Of a stretch of DNA of 64,000 bases, positions 47,680-55,149 are shown piece by piece. The position numbers and the translations under genes are program-made. The stretch is taken from contig NZ_BAAAWE010000001.1 of NCBI RefSeq assembly GCF_039534915.1, positions 4,836,001-4,900,000 of the forward strand. Direction: 5' to 3'. The stretch comes from Streptomyces roseofulvus. GTDB lineage: Bacteria > Actinomycetota > Actinomycetes > Streptomycetales > Streptomycetaceae. The notes under the pieces are model-generated. The model was not told where the DNA came from, ran no database searches, and saw only the letters and a list, made by a program, of their open reading frames with translations. Each line of letters opens with the position of its first letter. The stretch's first letter is position 1.

Positions 47680-48603
47680 TCACCACTCGGCGCTGCGCCA
47701 GCGGACGGTCATGAGGGCCGTCTCCGGGCCCTCCTCGGGCCGGAAGGACAGGTCGCTGCGGCCGGGCTCCAGGACGAACAGCTCCTCCGGGGTGGAGTCG
47801 GCCATCGCGGTGTGCAGCCGGGAGGCGGAGTTGTTGAGCATCACGGTGCCGGCGCGGGTGTCGACGGTGAGTTCGTCGCCGGCGGCCAGGTCGATCGCGT
47901 ACCGGAGCCGGCGGCGGCTGACCCGCTCGGTGACGCTCGGCATCGAGCAGGGGCCGCGGAAGACGATCACCGGGTGGGTGGGGGCGGAGCCGGTGTTCTC
48001 GGCGACGGCGTCGCCGGTGGACTTGGCCTCGCCCCAGGAGAGCGGCCAGGTCAGCGGCCAGGTGAGGCCGGCCTCCGGCTGCGGCGGGGTGGTGGTGGCG
48101 ATCTGCTCGTTGACCGTGTACCGGCGGGGGTCGGCGGCGAGCCACTGGACGGACATGCGGGAGCTGCCCTGGGTGGCGAAGCCCTGGTCGGCGGGGACCA
48201 CGCGCTGGGCGATCCGGGCGCGCACGGCGAGCGTCTCGCCGTGCAGCCGGACGGCGAGCCAGCGCTCCTCGTCGAGCAGCGCCAGCGCCTGGCGCAGCGC
48301 CCGGACGGCGGCGGGGGCGCCGCCGTGCTCGGGCATCAGGACGATGGTGCCGCCGGTCTTGCGGGGCTTGGCGTAGCGGGAGCCGGGCCAGGCGCCGTGG
48401 GAGGCCGGGCGGTCGGCGTCGGAGGAGTCGTACTCGGGCAGGTCCTCCCAGCCGGACAGGCCGGACTTGTCGACGGCGAAGGGGGTGCCGGGGCCGATGA
48501 GCAGCCCGGCCCACTGCATCTGCCCGTCCTGGGTGATGAGAGAGCCGGGCGCGAGGTCGGCGGTGTGGGAGTTTCCGGCGTACGGGGTCGTGGTCTCGGC
48601 CAT
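47680..48603 (-). CDS. Distal tail (Dit-like) protein
   Basis: 307 residues. The mixed beta layout has an N-terminal half with WAGLLIGPGTPFAVDKSGL and TGGTIVLMPEHGG, a middle block (WLAADPRRYTVNEQ) and a C-terminal galectin-like half (HPVIVFRGPCSMP, GDELTVDTRAGTVMLNNS). This matches siphophage distal tail proteins, which link tube to tip; WxxxDPRxY is a common feature of that family in actinophages. The ATG at 48603 is preceded by GAGGTGA; a GTG four codons upstream is possible. Confidence 0.8.
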   Translation of the reverse strand: MAETTTPYAGNSHTADLAPGSLITQDGQMQWAGLLIGPGTPFAVDKSGLSGWEDLPEYDSSDADRPASHGAWPGSRYAKPRKTGGTIVLMPEHGGAPAAVRALRQALALLDEERWLAVRLHGETLAVRARIAQRVVPADQGFATQGSSRMSVQWLAADPRRYTVNEQIATTTPPQPEAGLTWPLTWPLSWGEAKSTGDAVAENTGSAPTHPVIVFRGPCSMPSVTERVSRRRLRYAIDLAAGDELTVDTRAGTVMLNNSASRLHTAMADSTPEELFVLEPGRSDLSFRPEEGPETALMTVRWRSAEW

Positions 48604-48644
48604 GGCGGCCGTCACCTCACTTCGGATGGGCGTACGGAGGGCGG

Positions 48645-49940
48645 TCAGGAGCCGGCGGCGGCGAGGACCGGCCAGTCGGCCGGGGACGGCCCGGAGTGGG
48701 CGGTCAGCAGGAAGAGCAGGTCCTCGGCGGTGCCGCGGGGGCCGGCGCCGGGCTCCTCGTGGAAGTCCCGGATCCGGTGCGGCCGCGGCAGCGGCTCGGT
48801 GAGGGCCGGGACCCGCCGGTGCTCCAGCTGGGCGACCGGGTCGATGCGGTGGTCGTCCGGGGTGCCGGGCGACACGATGCCGCCCTCGGCGAGCAGGGGG
48901 AGCTTGTCGAGTTCGACGCCGAACTTCTTGCCGGTGAGGGGGATCTCGAAGCTGAGCTTGTTGAGTCCGTCGATGATCCAGTTGGCGAAGGCGATGAGGC
49001 CGTTGATCGGTCCCTTGACCACGCCGAGGACGGCGCTGAGCCCGCCCTTGACGAGCTCTCCGATGCCGCGCAGGGCCTTGGAGACGGCGTCCTTGGCGGT
49101 GCGGAAGAAGCCGGGGATCTTCTCGGTGATCCAGCGGACGACCGGCTGCACCACGGCCTTGACCGCGCCGATGGTGCGGGAGGCGATGCCGGTGAGCGCC
49201 TGCGAGGCGGAGCGGACGGCGGGGCCGATCCTCGAGATCCCGCCGACGGCGGCCCCGACGATCCTGAGGGCGGTCGTGAAGACGGTCAGGTACGCCTTGG
49301 CGTAGGTGCCGACGGCCTTGCCGACGAGCTTCAGGACCGGCTGGAGGAAGGTCCAGATCGCCTGGAATCCCTTGAGGGCCTGCTGGAGGCCCTGCCGGAT
49401 GAGCCGTTGCCCGGTCTGCGAGTTGACGGCCAGTTCGATGAGGTGGGCCGCGATGGGCACGATCAGGCCGACGAGGAAGCCGAGCGGGTTGGCCCGCATG
49501 GCGACGTTGACGCCTGTCATGGCGACCGAGGCGACGGTCATGACGGTGCCGAAGGTGCCCATCAGGCCGGCGATGACGTCGGTGACGGGCAGCAGCGGCA
49601 GCAGGAGGCCGAGGACCGCGCCGGCCCCGGTGCCGATCTTCCCGGCGGCCCGGCGGGCCTTGCCGGCGGCGGTGGCGACCCGCTTGAGACGGGCGGCGGC
49701 GGGGGAGCGGCGGAGCTTGTCGAGGGCGGCGCGGCTGCCGGCGGCGTTCTGGCCGAGGGTACGGGCGGCGGTGCCGGCGGTGCGGGCGGCGCCGCCGAGG
49801 GCGGTGACGCCGGCGGAGGCGCGCTGGGCGCCCTGCCGGAGGCCGGTGACCGCGCCGCGGGCGCCGGTGGCGCCCTGCCGCAGGGCGTCCATCGGGCCGA
49901 TGACCGGGCGGAACCGGGGCATCGCCGGTGCGGCGCTCAC
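48645..49940 (-). CDS. Second tape-measure-like tail protein
   Basis: 431 residues. The N-terminal Ala/Arg/Gly-rich helical region and a hydrophobic middle (LLLPLLPVTDVIAGLMG, then FLVGLIVPIAAHLIELAV) with spaced Trp/Phe are followed by KGPINGLIAFANWIIDGLNKL and a C-terminal part with KKFGVELDKLPLLAEGGIV. This last block is clearly related to the same region of the upstream gene (KTFGVSIPTIPMLATGGVV). The GTG at 49940 overlaps the upstream stop (GTGA). It may be a second length-determining or membrane-penetrating tape-measure part. Confidence 0.75.
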   Translation of the reverse strand: MSAAPAMPRFRPVIGPMDALRQGATGARGAVTGLRQGAQRASAGVTALGGAARTAGTAARTLGQNAAGSRAALDKLRRSPAAARLKRVATAAGKARRAAGKIGTGAGAVLGLLLPLLPVTDVIAGLMGTFGTVMTVASVAMTGVNVAMRANPLGFLVGLIVPIAAHLIELAVNSQTGQRLIRQGLQQALKGFQAIWTFLQPVLKLVGKAVGTYAKAYLTVFTTALRIVGAAVGGISRIGPAVRSASQALTGIASRTIGAVKAVVQPVVRWITEKIPGFFRTAKDAVSKALRGIGELVKGGLSAVLGVVKGPINGLIAFANWIIDGLNKLSFEIPLTGKKFGVELDKLPLLAEGGIVSPGTPDDHRIDPVAQLEHRRVPALTEPLPRPHRIRDFHEEPGAGPRGTAEDLLFLLTAHSGPSPADWPVLAAAGS

Positions 49941-51145
49941 GCCCGGGCTCCCCGCGCCTTCACCAGGTACATCAGGGCGTCGGCGGTGGCCTTCGGGTTG
50001 TTGTCGCGGGCCGCGTGGTAGTGCTCGATGTGCAGTCCGGCGCCGACGTGGCCGGCGGACGGGCCGCCGGCCTGGCGGGCCCGGCGGGCGGTGAGGGCGA
50101 GCAGCCGGTCGAGCTTGGAGAGCGGCAGGACGGCCTCGGCCTCGCCGGCCTCGGCGAGGATGGCGGGGACGCCGCCGGTGCGGGGCATGACGACACCGCC
50201 GGTGGCGAGCATCGGGATGGTCGGGATGGAGACGCCGAAGGTCTTGCCGCCGACGACGGGGACCCAGCCGGGGACGCTGACCTTGACCTTGTTGAGGGCG
50301 CCGATCATGCGGTTGATCAGGCCGATGACGGAGTTGATCGGGCCCTTGACGCCGTTCTTGATGCCGTCGAAGGCGCGGGACGCGATGGACTTGAGGCCGT
50401 TCCAGATCGAGGACATCTTGTCCTTGACCGCGCTGAACGCCTTGGGGATCGCGGACTTGATCCAGTTGACGACCGGGGTGATGACGCGCTTGATGCCGTT
50501 CCAGACGGTGCTGATCACCGTCTTGATCGCCTTCATGACCGTGGTGATGACCGTCTTCCAGATCTTCACGTAGGTCTTGATGACGGTGGCGACGGCCTTG
50601 ACGACGGTCGAGATGGCCTTCTTGATGCCGTTCCAGACCGTCTTGATCAGCGCCCCGGCCTTCTTCATGATCGGCCCGATGGCCTTCATGACCGAGCTGA
50701 TCACGCTCTTGATCGCGCTGAACGCCTTCTTCAGGACCGTCTGCATCGTCTTCGAGCGCAGCGCCATGTCGACGATCGCCTCGATGAGCGGCATGAAGAG
50801 TTCGAGCAGCCGGACCAGGAAGTTGCCCTTCATGGACCTGTTGAGCTTGTCCTGGCCCTTGGCGGCCTTGCCGGCGCCGGACTCGTACCTGCCGAGCTTG
50901 CCGCCGGCCGACTGGGCGGTGTCGCCGGCCTTCTTCATGGCCCGCTCGGCCTGGTCGGACGCGGTCTTGAGGTTCTTGAGCTGGGTGCCGGCGCCCTGGG
51001 CGTTCGTACGCAGCGTCCTGAGCTGACCGGACGCGGACCGGCCGGCGTCCCCGACCCTCCTGACCGAGGTGCCGGCGCCGGACGCCTGCGACTTGAAGCC
51101 GCCGAGGGCGGTCGAGGCGTTCCTGAGGTTCCTGACGAGAGACAT
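49937..51145 (-). CDS. Tape measure protein
   Basis: 402 residues. The N-terminal coiled-coil region (QLKNLKTASDQAERAMKKAG) is followed by a hydrophobic repeat region with aromatic residues at regular spacing (VWNGIKKAISTVVKAVATV, IWKTVITTVMKAI, VWNGIKRVITPVVNWIK, IWNGLKSIASRAF), the hallmark of tape-measure proteins that set tail length. At about 1.5 angstrom per residue, 400 residues would mean a tail near 60 nm, short for a siphophage; this is inference. It has an ideal ribosome site AAAGGAGGT. Confidence 0.85.
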   Translation of the reverse strand: MSLVRNLRNASTALGGFKSQASGAGTSVRRVGDAGRSASGQLRTLRTNAQGAGTQLKNLKTASDQAERAMKKAGDTAQSAGGKLGRYESGAGKAAKGQDKLNRSMKGNFLVRLLELFMPLIEAIVDMALRSKTMQTVLKKAFSAIKSVISSVMKAIGPIMKKAGALIKTVWNGIKKAISTVVKAVATVIKTYVKIWKTVITTVMKAIKTVISTVWNGIKRVITPVVNWIKSAIPKAFSAVKDKMSSIWNGLKSIASRAFDGIKNGVKGPINSVIGLINRMIGALNKVKVSVPGWVPVVGGKTFGVSIPTIPMLATGGVVMPRTGGVPAILAEAGEAEAVLPLSKLDRLLALTARRARQAGGPSAGHVGAGLHIEHYHAARDNNPKATADALMYLVKARGARA

Positions 51146-51175
51146 GGGTGTACCTCCTTTCGGGGTGGGGTGGGG

Positions 51176-52162
51176 TCAGTTGCCGTCGAGGACGGTGTTG
51201 AGCTGTCCGGTCGCCGTCCGCAGCTCCCGCAGCGCCTGCTCCAGGGGCTGGACCTTCTGCGCCAGGTTGTCCATGGCGGTCGCCGTGTCCTGGATGGGGC
51301 GCGCCTTGGGGATCATCTCGGGCTTCAGGTCCTTGGCGGCGGCGACGAGCCGCCCGATCGCCTCGGCGACCTTGGAGAGGTGCAGGGGGTCGGCCTGGCC
51401 CATCCGGTCGGCGAGCTTGCCGATGTTGCGGGCGACCGAGGCCAGCGCGTCCTTGTTGATCCGGCCGACGGCGTCGGCGATCTTGTCCACGGCGGCCGCG
51501 GCCTTTCCGGCCTTCCGCTCGTTCGGCAGCAGGTCGAAGTTCCTGATGAAGGCGGGGGCCCGGTTGTTGAACTTGAGGACCTCGGGGTTCAGCAGGGCGA
51601 GCTGCTCGCGCAGGGCACGGGTCTGGGCGACGTTGGTCTCGTTGCCCACCAGGTCGGCGAGGCTGGTGCCGCCGTTGGCGACCCGGCGCTCCCGGGTCTC
51701 GATCGCCTCGCGGGTCTGCCGGGTGACGTTGCCGTCCGCGTCGTAGCCCCGGATGAGGCCGTCGCGGCTGAAGAACTCCTGGATCGAGCGCTGGATGTTG
51801 GTCAGCTTGCCGGCGAGGTAGACGCCGATGCCGCCGATCACGATGGCGGCGAAGGCGCCGGCGCCGTTGGACATCCAGTACTTGAAGGCCGTGCCGAGGC
51901 CCTCGCCCTCGTAGAGCTTCTCGATGCCGGCGGCGATGCCGTCGAAGCCGGCGGCCTCCCAGTACTCCGTGACCGGGTTCTTGACGATCTCCTTGTGCAT
52001 CTCGTCGCTCTGCTTCTTGAGCTCTTCGACGAGCTTGAACGTCGGTGCGAAGTGCTGCCGCGTCCACTCGGTCGTGGGCAGCCAGCCTCCGTCCACCTTC
52101 CGTACGTAGTGCCGGAGGCCGCCTATCTGGATCGAGAGGTCCTCGGTCGTTACTTCTGCCAT
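51176..52162 (-). CDS. Unknown tail-operon protein with one membrane segment
   Basis: 328 residues. It starts EVTTEDLSIQIGGLRHYVRK. A helical region has a Gly/Ala-rich hydrophobic stretch (AGAFAAIVIGGIGVYLAG, about 103-121), and long amphipathic helices follow (VDKIADAVGRINKDALASV, KVAEAIGRLVAAAKDL, QKVQPLEQALRELR). The pattern suggests a second internal or pore-forming tail component, or an assembly factor. It lies directly upstream of the tape measure and behind a terminator-like hairpin. Confidence 0.7.
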   Translation of the reverse strand: MAEVTTEDLSIQIGGLRHYVRKVDGGWLPTTEWTRQHFAPTFKLVEELKKQSDEMHKEIVKNPVTEYWEAAGFDGIAAGIEKLYEGEGLGTAFKYWMSNGAGAFAAIVIGGIGVYLAGKLTNIQRSIQEFFSRDGLIRGYDADGNVTRQTREAIETRERRVANGGTSLADLVGNETNVAQTRALREQLALLNPEVLKFNNRAPAFIRNFDLLPNERKAGKAAAAVDKIADAVGRINKDALASVARNIGKLADRMGQADPLHLSKVAEAIGRLVAAAKDLKPEMIPKARPIQDTATAMDNLAQKVQPLEQALRELRTATGQLNTVLDGN

Positions 52163-52200
52163 GGGTTGCTCCGCTTCCGGCCCGTACGGGCCAAGCGCCG

Positions 52201-52229
52201 AAAAGCCCCCGCCGGATCCCGGCAGGGGC
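52201..52229 (-). terminator. Terminator-like hairpin after the 70-residue gene
   Basis: On the minus strand GCCCCTGCCGG-GAT-CCGGCGGGGGC, one G-T pair, followed by TTTTC. It lies between the 70-residue gene and the 328-residue gene, so it would limit read-through from the SOS-type promoter into the tape-measure operon unless it is overcome. Confidence 0.7.
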
Positions 52230-52255
52230 CTGGTCGCAGGGGCAGGCGGAGGCGG

Positions 52256-52468
52256 CTAGGCGCCGGCCTCCGGGCGGGAGCCGCGCCGCACCGCCGCGAG
52301 CGCGTCGTTCCAGCCGGCGGCGTACGCGACGGTCTCGCGCCGCGAGACCTCGGCGCACAGCGTCCCGAGGAGCGCGCGCTTGTCGAGGGCGGCGGGTCCG
52401 TCGAGGAGCCGGCGGAGGCGGTCCTGGAGCGGGATGTGCGGTCGCGATGCCTCGCCCGGCTGAGTCAT
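52256..52468 (-). CDS. Small protein with RRET-A-xxGW motif
   Basis: 70 residues, first gene after the LexA-box promoter. The C-terminal half reads EVSRRETVAYAAGWNDALAAV. The divergent 274-residue protein at 52775-53599 carries the related EIDRRETNAFTSGWAEAV, so the two share a short helical motif. No known family was recognised. ATG start at 52468. It may be a regulator or tail-assembly helper. Confidence 0.7.
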   Translation of the reverse strand: MTQPGEASRPHIPLQDRLRRLLDGPAALDKRALLGTLCAEVSRRETVAYAAGWNDALAAVRRGSRPEAGA

Positions 52469-52565
52469 GGACGCCTGCCTTCCGTTGCTTGCCCGTGCGT
52501 GCGTGGCGGCGCCGCGTGCGTGCGGAGAGCGGGGGCACCACGTTTTCGAACTACTGTGCGAACAG

Positions 52566-52595
52566 AGTGTGGAACATCTGTTCGATGTTTGTCGA
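52566..52595 (-). promoter_or_regulatory. SOS-type promoter for tape-measure/lysis operon
   Basis: Read on the minus strand: TCGACA (52595-52590), an 18-bp spacer, CACACT (52571-52566). The spacer holds a perfect LexA half-pair. It would give a leader of about 90 nt before the ATG at 52468. Confidence 0.6.
52572..52583. promoter_or_regulatory. LexA (SOS) box
   Basis: GAACATCTGTTC fits GAAC-N4-GTTC exactly; on the minus strand the wider site reads TCGAACAGATGTTCCA, one base off the actinobacterial TCGAAC-N4-GTTCGA form. It sits between the -35 and -10 elements above. A second, one-mismatch copy (GAACTACTGTGC) is at 52548-52559, near the expected transcript start. The rest of the 306-bp gap 52469-52774 shows nothing else clear. 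Confidence 0.65.
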
Positions 52596-52774
52596 GCAGG
52601 TTGGGGCTGACGGCGCGTCTTCTCGTCATGTCCCCGAACGAGTTGGCGGTGATCGAAGAAAAAGTTCGACCGGGTAACCTGGAGGGCGCTCTCCCCGGAC
52701 CCGACCACTCCGGCCGAGCGAGGGGCGCGAGGGGCGCGCGGGGACCCCAGGGGGCTGGAAGGCAGCACTGACGC

Positions 52775-53599
52775 ATGGACACGGAGCCCGGAGCGAACCG
52801 GCGGGAGCGGGTGGTCGACTGGCTCGCCTTCCACCCCGACCTGCCCCACCTCTTCGCACGCCTCTCCGAGCTCGTCCACGTCCACGGCCACGCCCCCGAG
52901 GAGCTCGTCGTCATCCCCCGGTCGGAGATCGACCGCCGGGAGACCAACGCCTTCACCTCCGGCTGGGCGGAGGCCGTCTCCGACGAACTCCCGCGCATAC
53001 GGAGGGAGTACGAGCGCCGCGTCGCCGACGCGTACGCCCAGGGGCAGAACGACGCCCGCGGCGTCCGCCGGCCCCAGCGCCGGACGGACGCCGGACCGCA
53101 GGACGGGGCCCGCGTGATCGCGCTGCCCTTCGCCCGCCTCCTCGAACCGCCCGCCGCCGTCGTCGAGGCCGAGGAGCGGATCCGCCGGGAGCGCGAGCTG
53201 TTCGAACAGCGCCCCGCGCCCGAGCCCGGTCCGTACGCCCCCGGACCGGGCGCACCGGACCCGGAGCGCGACCCCGAGCCCGAGCCGGAGCCGGAGCACG
53301 GCAAGGAGCCCGCCCCGGATCCCGACCCGGAGCCGCCGGTCACGGCCCAGGAGAGCCGGGTCCGCCGGAACCCGCAGCCGGTCCGGAAGGTCGTGCGGGG
53401 CAAGGGCGGCCGCCCGATCGTGCCCCCGCTGGCCCACATCCCCGGCCAGCAGGGCCCGCCCGGCGACCGCCGGGACGCCGAGACCGGCGGGGAGCAGCGC
53501 CCGGGCCGGGGCCGGCGCCTCTCCGAGCGGGCCAAGGCCCTGGAGGAGGAGCTGGCCGCCGAGCGGACACCGGAAGCGCCCCCGGGATCCGCCCCCTGA
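52775..53599 (+). CDS. Unknown charged protein encoded against the tail operon
   Basis: 274 residues on the opposite strand to all tail genes. The N-terminal 100 residues are helical (VVDWLAFHPDLPHLFARL, then RSEIDRRETNAFTSGWAEAV). The middle is a disordered Pro/Glu/Asp-rich stretch with Glu-Pro repeats, and the end is basic then acidic (KVVRGKGGRPIVPPLAH, ERAKALEEELAAER). It shares the RRET-A-xxGW motif with the 70-residue protein across the divergent promoter region. It may be a regulator, cargo or an accessory tail component; function is unknown. Confidence 0.65.
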   Translation: MDTEPGANRRERVVDWLAFHPDLPHLFARLSELVHVHGHAPEELVVIPRSEIDRRETNAFTSGWAEAVSDELPRIRREYERRVADAYAQGQNDARGVRRPQRRTDAGPQDGARVIALPFARLLEPPAAVVEAEERIRRERELFEQRPAPEPGPYAPGPGAPDPERDPEPEPEPEHGKEPAPDPDPEPPVTAQESRVRRNPQPVRKVVRGKGGRPIVPPLAHIPGQQGPPGDRRDAETGGEQRPGRGRRLSERAKALEEELAAERTPEAPPGSAP

Positions 53600-53644
53600 C
53601 GGGAGACGGACCCCGGGGGCCCGGGGGAGCGCGCCGGCCGGCGG

Positions 53645-54057
53645 TCAGCCGAAGAAGCGCGCCAGGTCGCCGGCGGAGACCGCCTCGGGGGCCTCTTCGG
53701 GCCCGCCGTCCGGGGTCTCCTCCCCGCCCGCGCCCGGCCGGGGCACCGGCTGCGGGGGATCGGGCTGGTCGCCGTCCTCGGAGCCGTTGACGCACTGGAA
53801 CATCCAGTTGGAGATGGCCAGATGGTCGACCGTGGCCGCGAGCAGATGGTCGGTGACCGACCACTCGGCGGCCTCGCCGTGCAGGGCGCGCTGCAGGGCG
53901 CTGTCCCGCGGCAGGTGCTTGATCAGGACCAGCACCCGCCGGCTGGAGAGCTCACCGCGGTGCCAGTCGAGCAGGTCGGTCCCGTAGTAGCGGAGGAGGT
54001 CCGCCTCGAGGGCCTCGGCGTGTTCGTCGACGAACTCGACGAGGCTCAGTCTTCCCC
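53645..54057 (-). CDS. Frameshift-expressed part of the tail assembly chaperone (gpT-like)
   Basis: No start codon suits this frame at its head: it is open back through the end of the upstream chaperone gene and lies in the -1 frame relative to it. A GGGGGAA run at 54052-54058 lies just before the upstream stop (54046-54048). Slippage there would append about 136 residues beginning GRLSLVEFVDEHAEALEADL and ending in a Pro/Gly/Glu-rich tail with DLARFFG. This is the conserved G/GT arrangement of long-tailed phages. A GTG at 53935 could start only a truncated 96-residue product. Confidence 0.75.
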
Positions 54058-54336
54058 CAGGCCGAGCCCGGTCTCCTTGCCGTACGCCTCCAGGACGGCG
54101 GCGATGTCCTGCATGGTGACGTCGTGCTCCTCGAAGCGGGCGAACTGCTCCGCGCCCATCAGGAGCGCGAGCAGGCCGTCCACGTCGTTGTCGTCGAGCT
54201 TGCGCAGCCCCTTGGCGGTCGCGCGGGAGAGCTCCGTCGGAAGGGTGAAGGTGTCGCCGTCCAGCTCGAAGGACCAGGTGCGGCCGTGGGCCTCCTGGCG
54301 CTGGGCACGGGCGGCGTTGACGTCGAAACGGGCCAT
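54046..54336 (-). CDS. Tail assembly chaperone (gpG-like)
   Basis: 96 residues. It reads ARFDVNAARAQRQEAHGRTW near the start, then ELDGDTFTLPTELSRATAKG and LLALLMGAEQFARFEEHDVT, a layout common to actinophage tail assembly chaperones with DUF-type tail-tube interaction. It lies between the tube-protein gene and the tape measure, the fixed position for this chaperone pair, and its 3' end carries the slippery run used for -1 frameshifting. Confidence 0.8.
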   Translation of the reverse strand: MARFDVNAARAQRQEAHGRTWSFELDGDTFTLPTELSRATAKGLRKLDDNDVDGLLALLMGAEQFARFEEHDVTMQDIAAVLEAYGKETGLGLGED

Positions 54337-54383
54337 GGCGATGCGTACTCCTTGGTCGGGTGCGTGCGGTGAGGAGAAGGGGC

Positions 54384-54418
54384 CCGGGGCGGGACGGCGG
54401 ACCGCCGTCCCGCCCCGG
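54384..54418 (-). terminator. Hairpin after the tail-tube gene
   Basis: CCGGGGCGGGACGGC, loop of 5, GCCGTCCCGCCCCGG: a 15-bp perfect stem 8 bp past the tube-protein stop. A partial terminator here would give much more tube-protein mRNA than chaperone mRNA, as in many phages. Confidence 0.7.
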
Positions 54419-54425
54419 AGGGGGA

Positions 54426-55031
54426 TCAGGCCGAGGTGCCGTACTGGTTGTCCTTCATGAGGAAGGTCGCCAGCGGCTGGCCGGCGCCGTTCGACATCGC
54501 GGTGAAGGTGATGCCCAGGGTGGACGCCGCCTTGCGGGCCAGCTTGATGTCGTCGGAGGCGGTGACCTGACCGCGCGGGATGATGAAGCGGTACGTGACC
54601 GCGGTGCCGCCGACCTTGACGTCGGTGAACTCCAGGCCGAGCGCGCGGACGTCCGCGTACGGGCGCTCGGCGATCTCGTACTTGTACGAGTCGGTCGACG
54701 CGGCCGGCTCCGCCTTGACCTCGCCGCCGCCCATGAAGAAGGGCAGCGTGTCCTCGTTGAACTGGAGCATCGAGAACTTCAGCGAGAGGTCGCGGCTGGA
54801 GTAGATGAAGTGCACCGGGGAGACCGACTGCCAGGTGTCGATCGGCTCCAGCTTGTCCTTCTTGGAGAAGGTGACGCCGTCGCCGGTGGTGTAGCCGAGG
54901 TTCGTCCACGTCGTCGCGGCCCAGTCGGTCGCCGGGTCGGCGCCGAAGGTCGGGGCGGCGGCGCCGGCGGCGGCCACGAAGAGCTTGCCGGTGCCGGCGA
55001 CGCGGATCTCGGCGGAGTTGTTTCCTGCCAT
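54426..55031 (-). CDS. Major tail (tube) protein
   Basis: 201 residues forming the expected single-domain tail-tube fold: an N-terminal beta arm (NNSAEIRVAGTGKLFVA), the block WTNLGYTTGDGVTFSKKDKL, and a C-terminal strand set (TYRFIIPRGQVTASDDIKLA, LGITFTAMSNGAGQPLATF). Many copies would stack to form the tube. No sheath gene lies beside it, so the tail should be non-contractile. It starts at ATG 55031, preceded by AAGGAGAAA. Confidence 0.85.
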   Translation of the reverse strand: MAGNNSAEIRVAGTGKLFVAAAGAAAPTFGADPATDWAATTWTNLGYTTGDGVTFSKKDKLEPIDTWQSVSPVHFIYSSRDLSLKFSMLQFNEDTLPFFMGGGEVKAEPAASTDSYKYEIAERPYADVRALGLEFTDVKVGGTAVTYRFIIPRGQVTASDDIKLARKAASTLGITFTAMSNGAGQPLATFLMKDNQYGTSA

Positions 55032-55092
55032 GGTGGGTTTCTCCTTGTGTGGGTGAGGGCGCCGAGCCCGGGCGAAGGAACCCGGGTACGGC

Positions 55093-55117
55093 AAAGGCCC
55101 CGCCGGACGGCAGGGCC
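55093..55117 (-). terminator. Intergenic hairpin before the tube gene
   Basis: Minus strand GGCCCTGCCG-TC-CGGCGGGGCC followed by TTT; same architecture as 52201-52229. Confidence 0.5.
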
Positions 55118-55149
55118 TGGTCTGGGGGCCGGACGGGTCCGGCGGACCG

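Noticed and set aside
52566..52595. Chance LexA-like match
   Set aside because: Kept as a finding instead: the exact match alone would be weak evidence, but its placement between -35 and -10 elements of a divergent control region and the nearby second copy make chance less likely.
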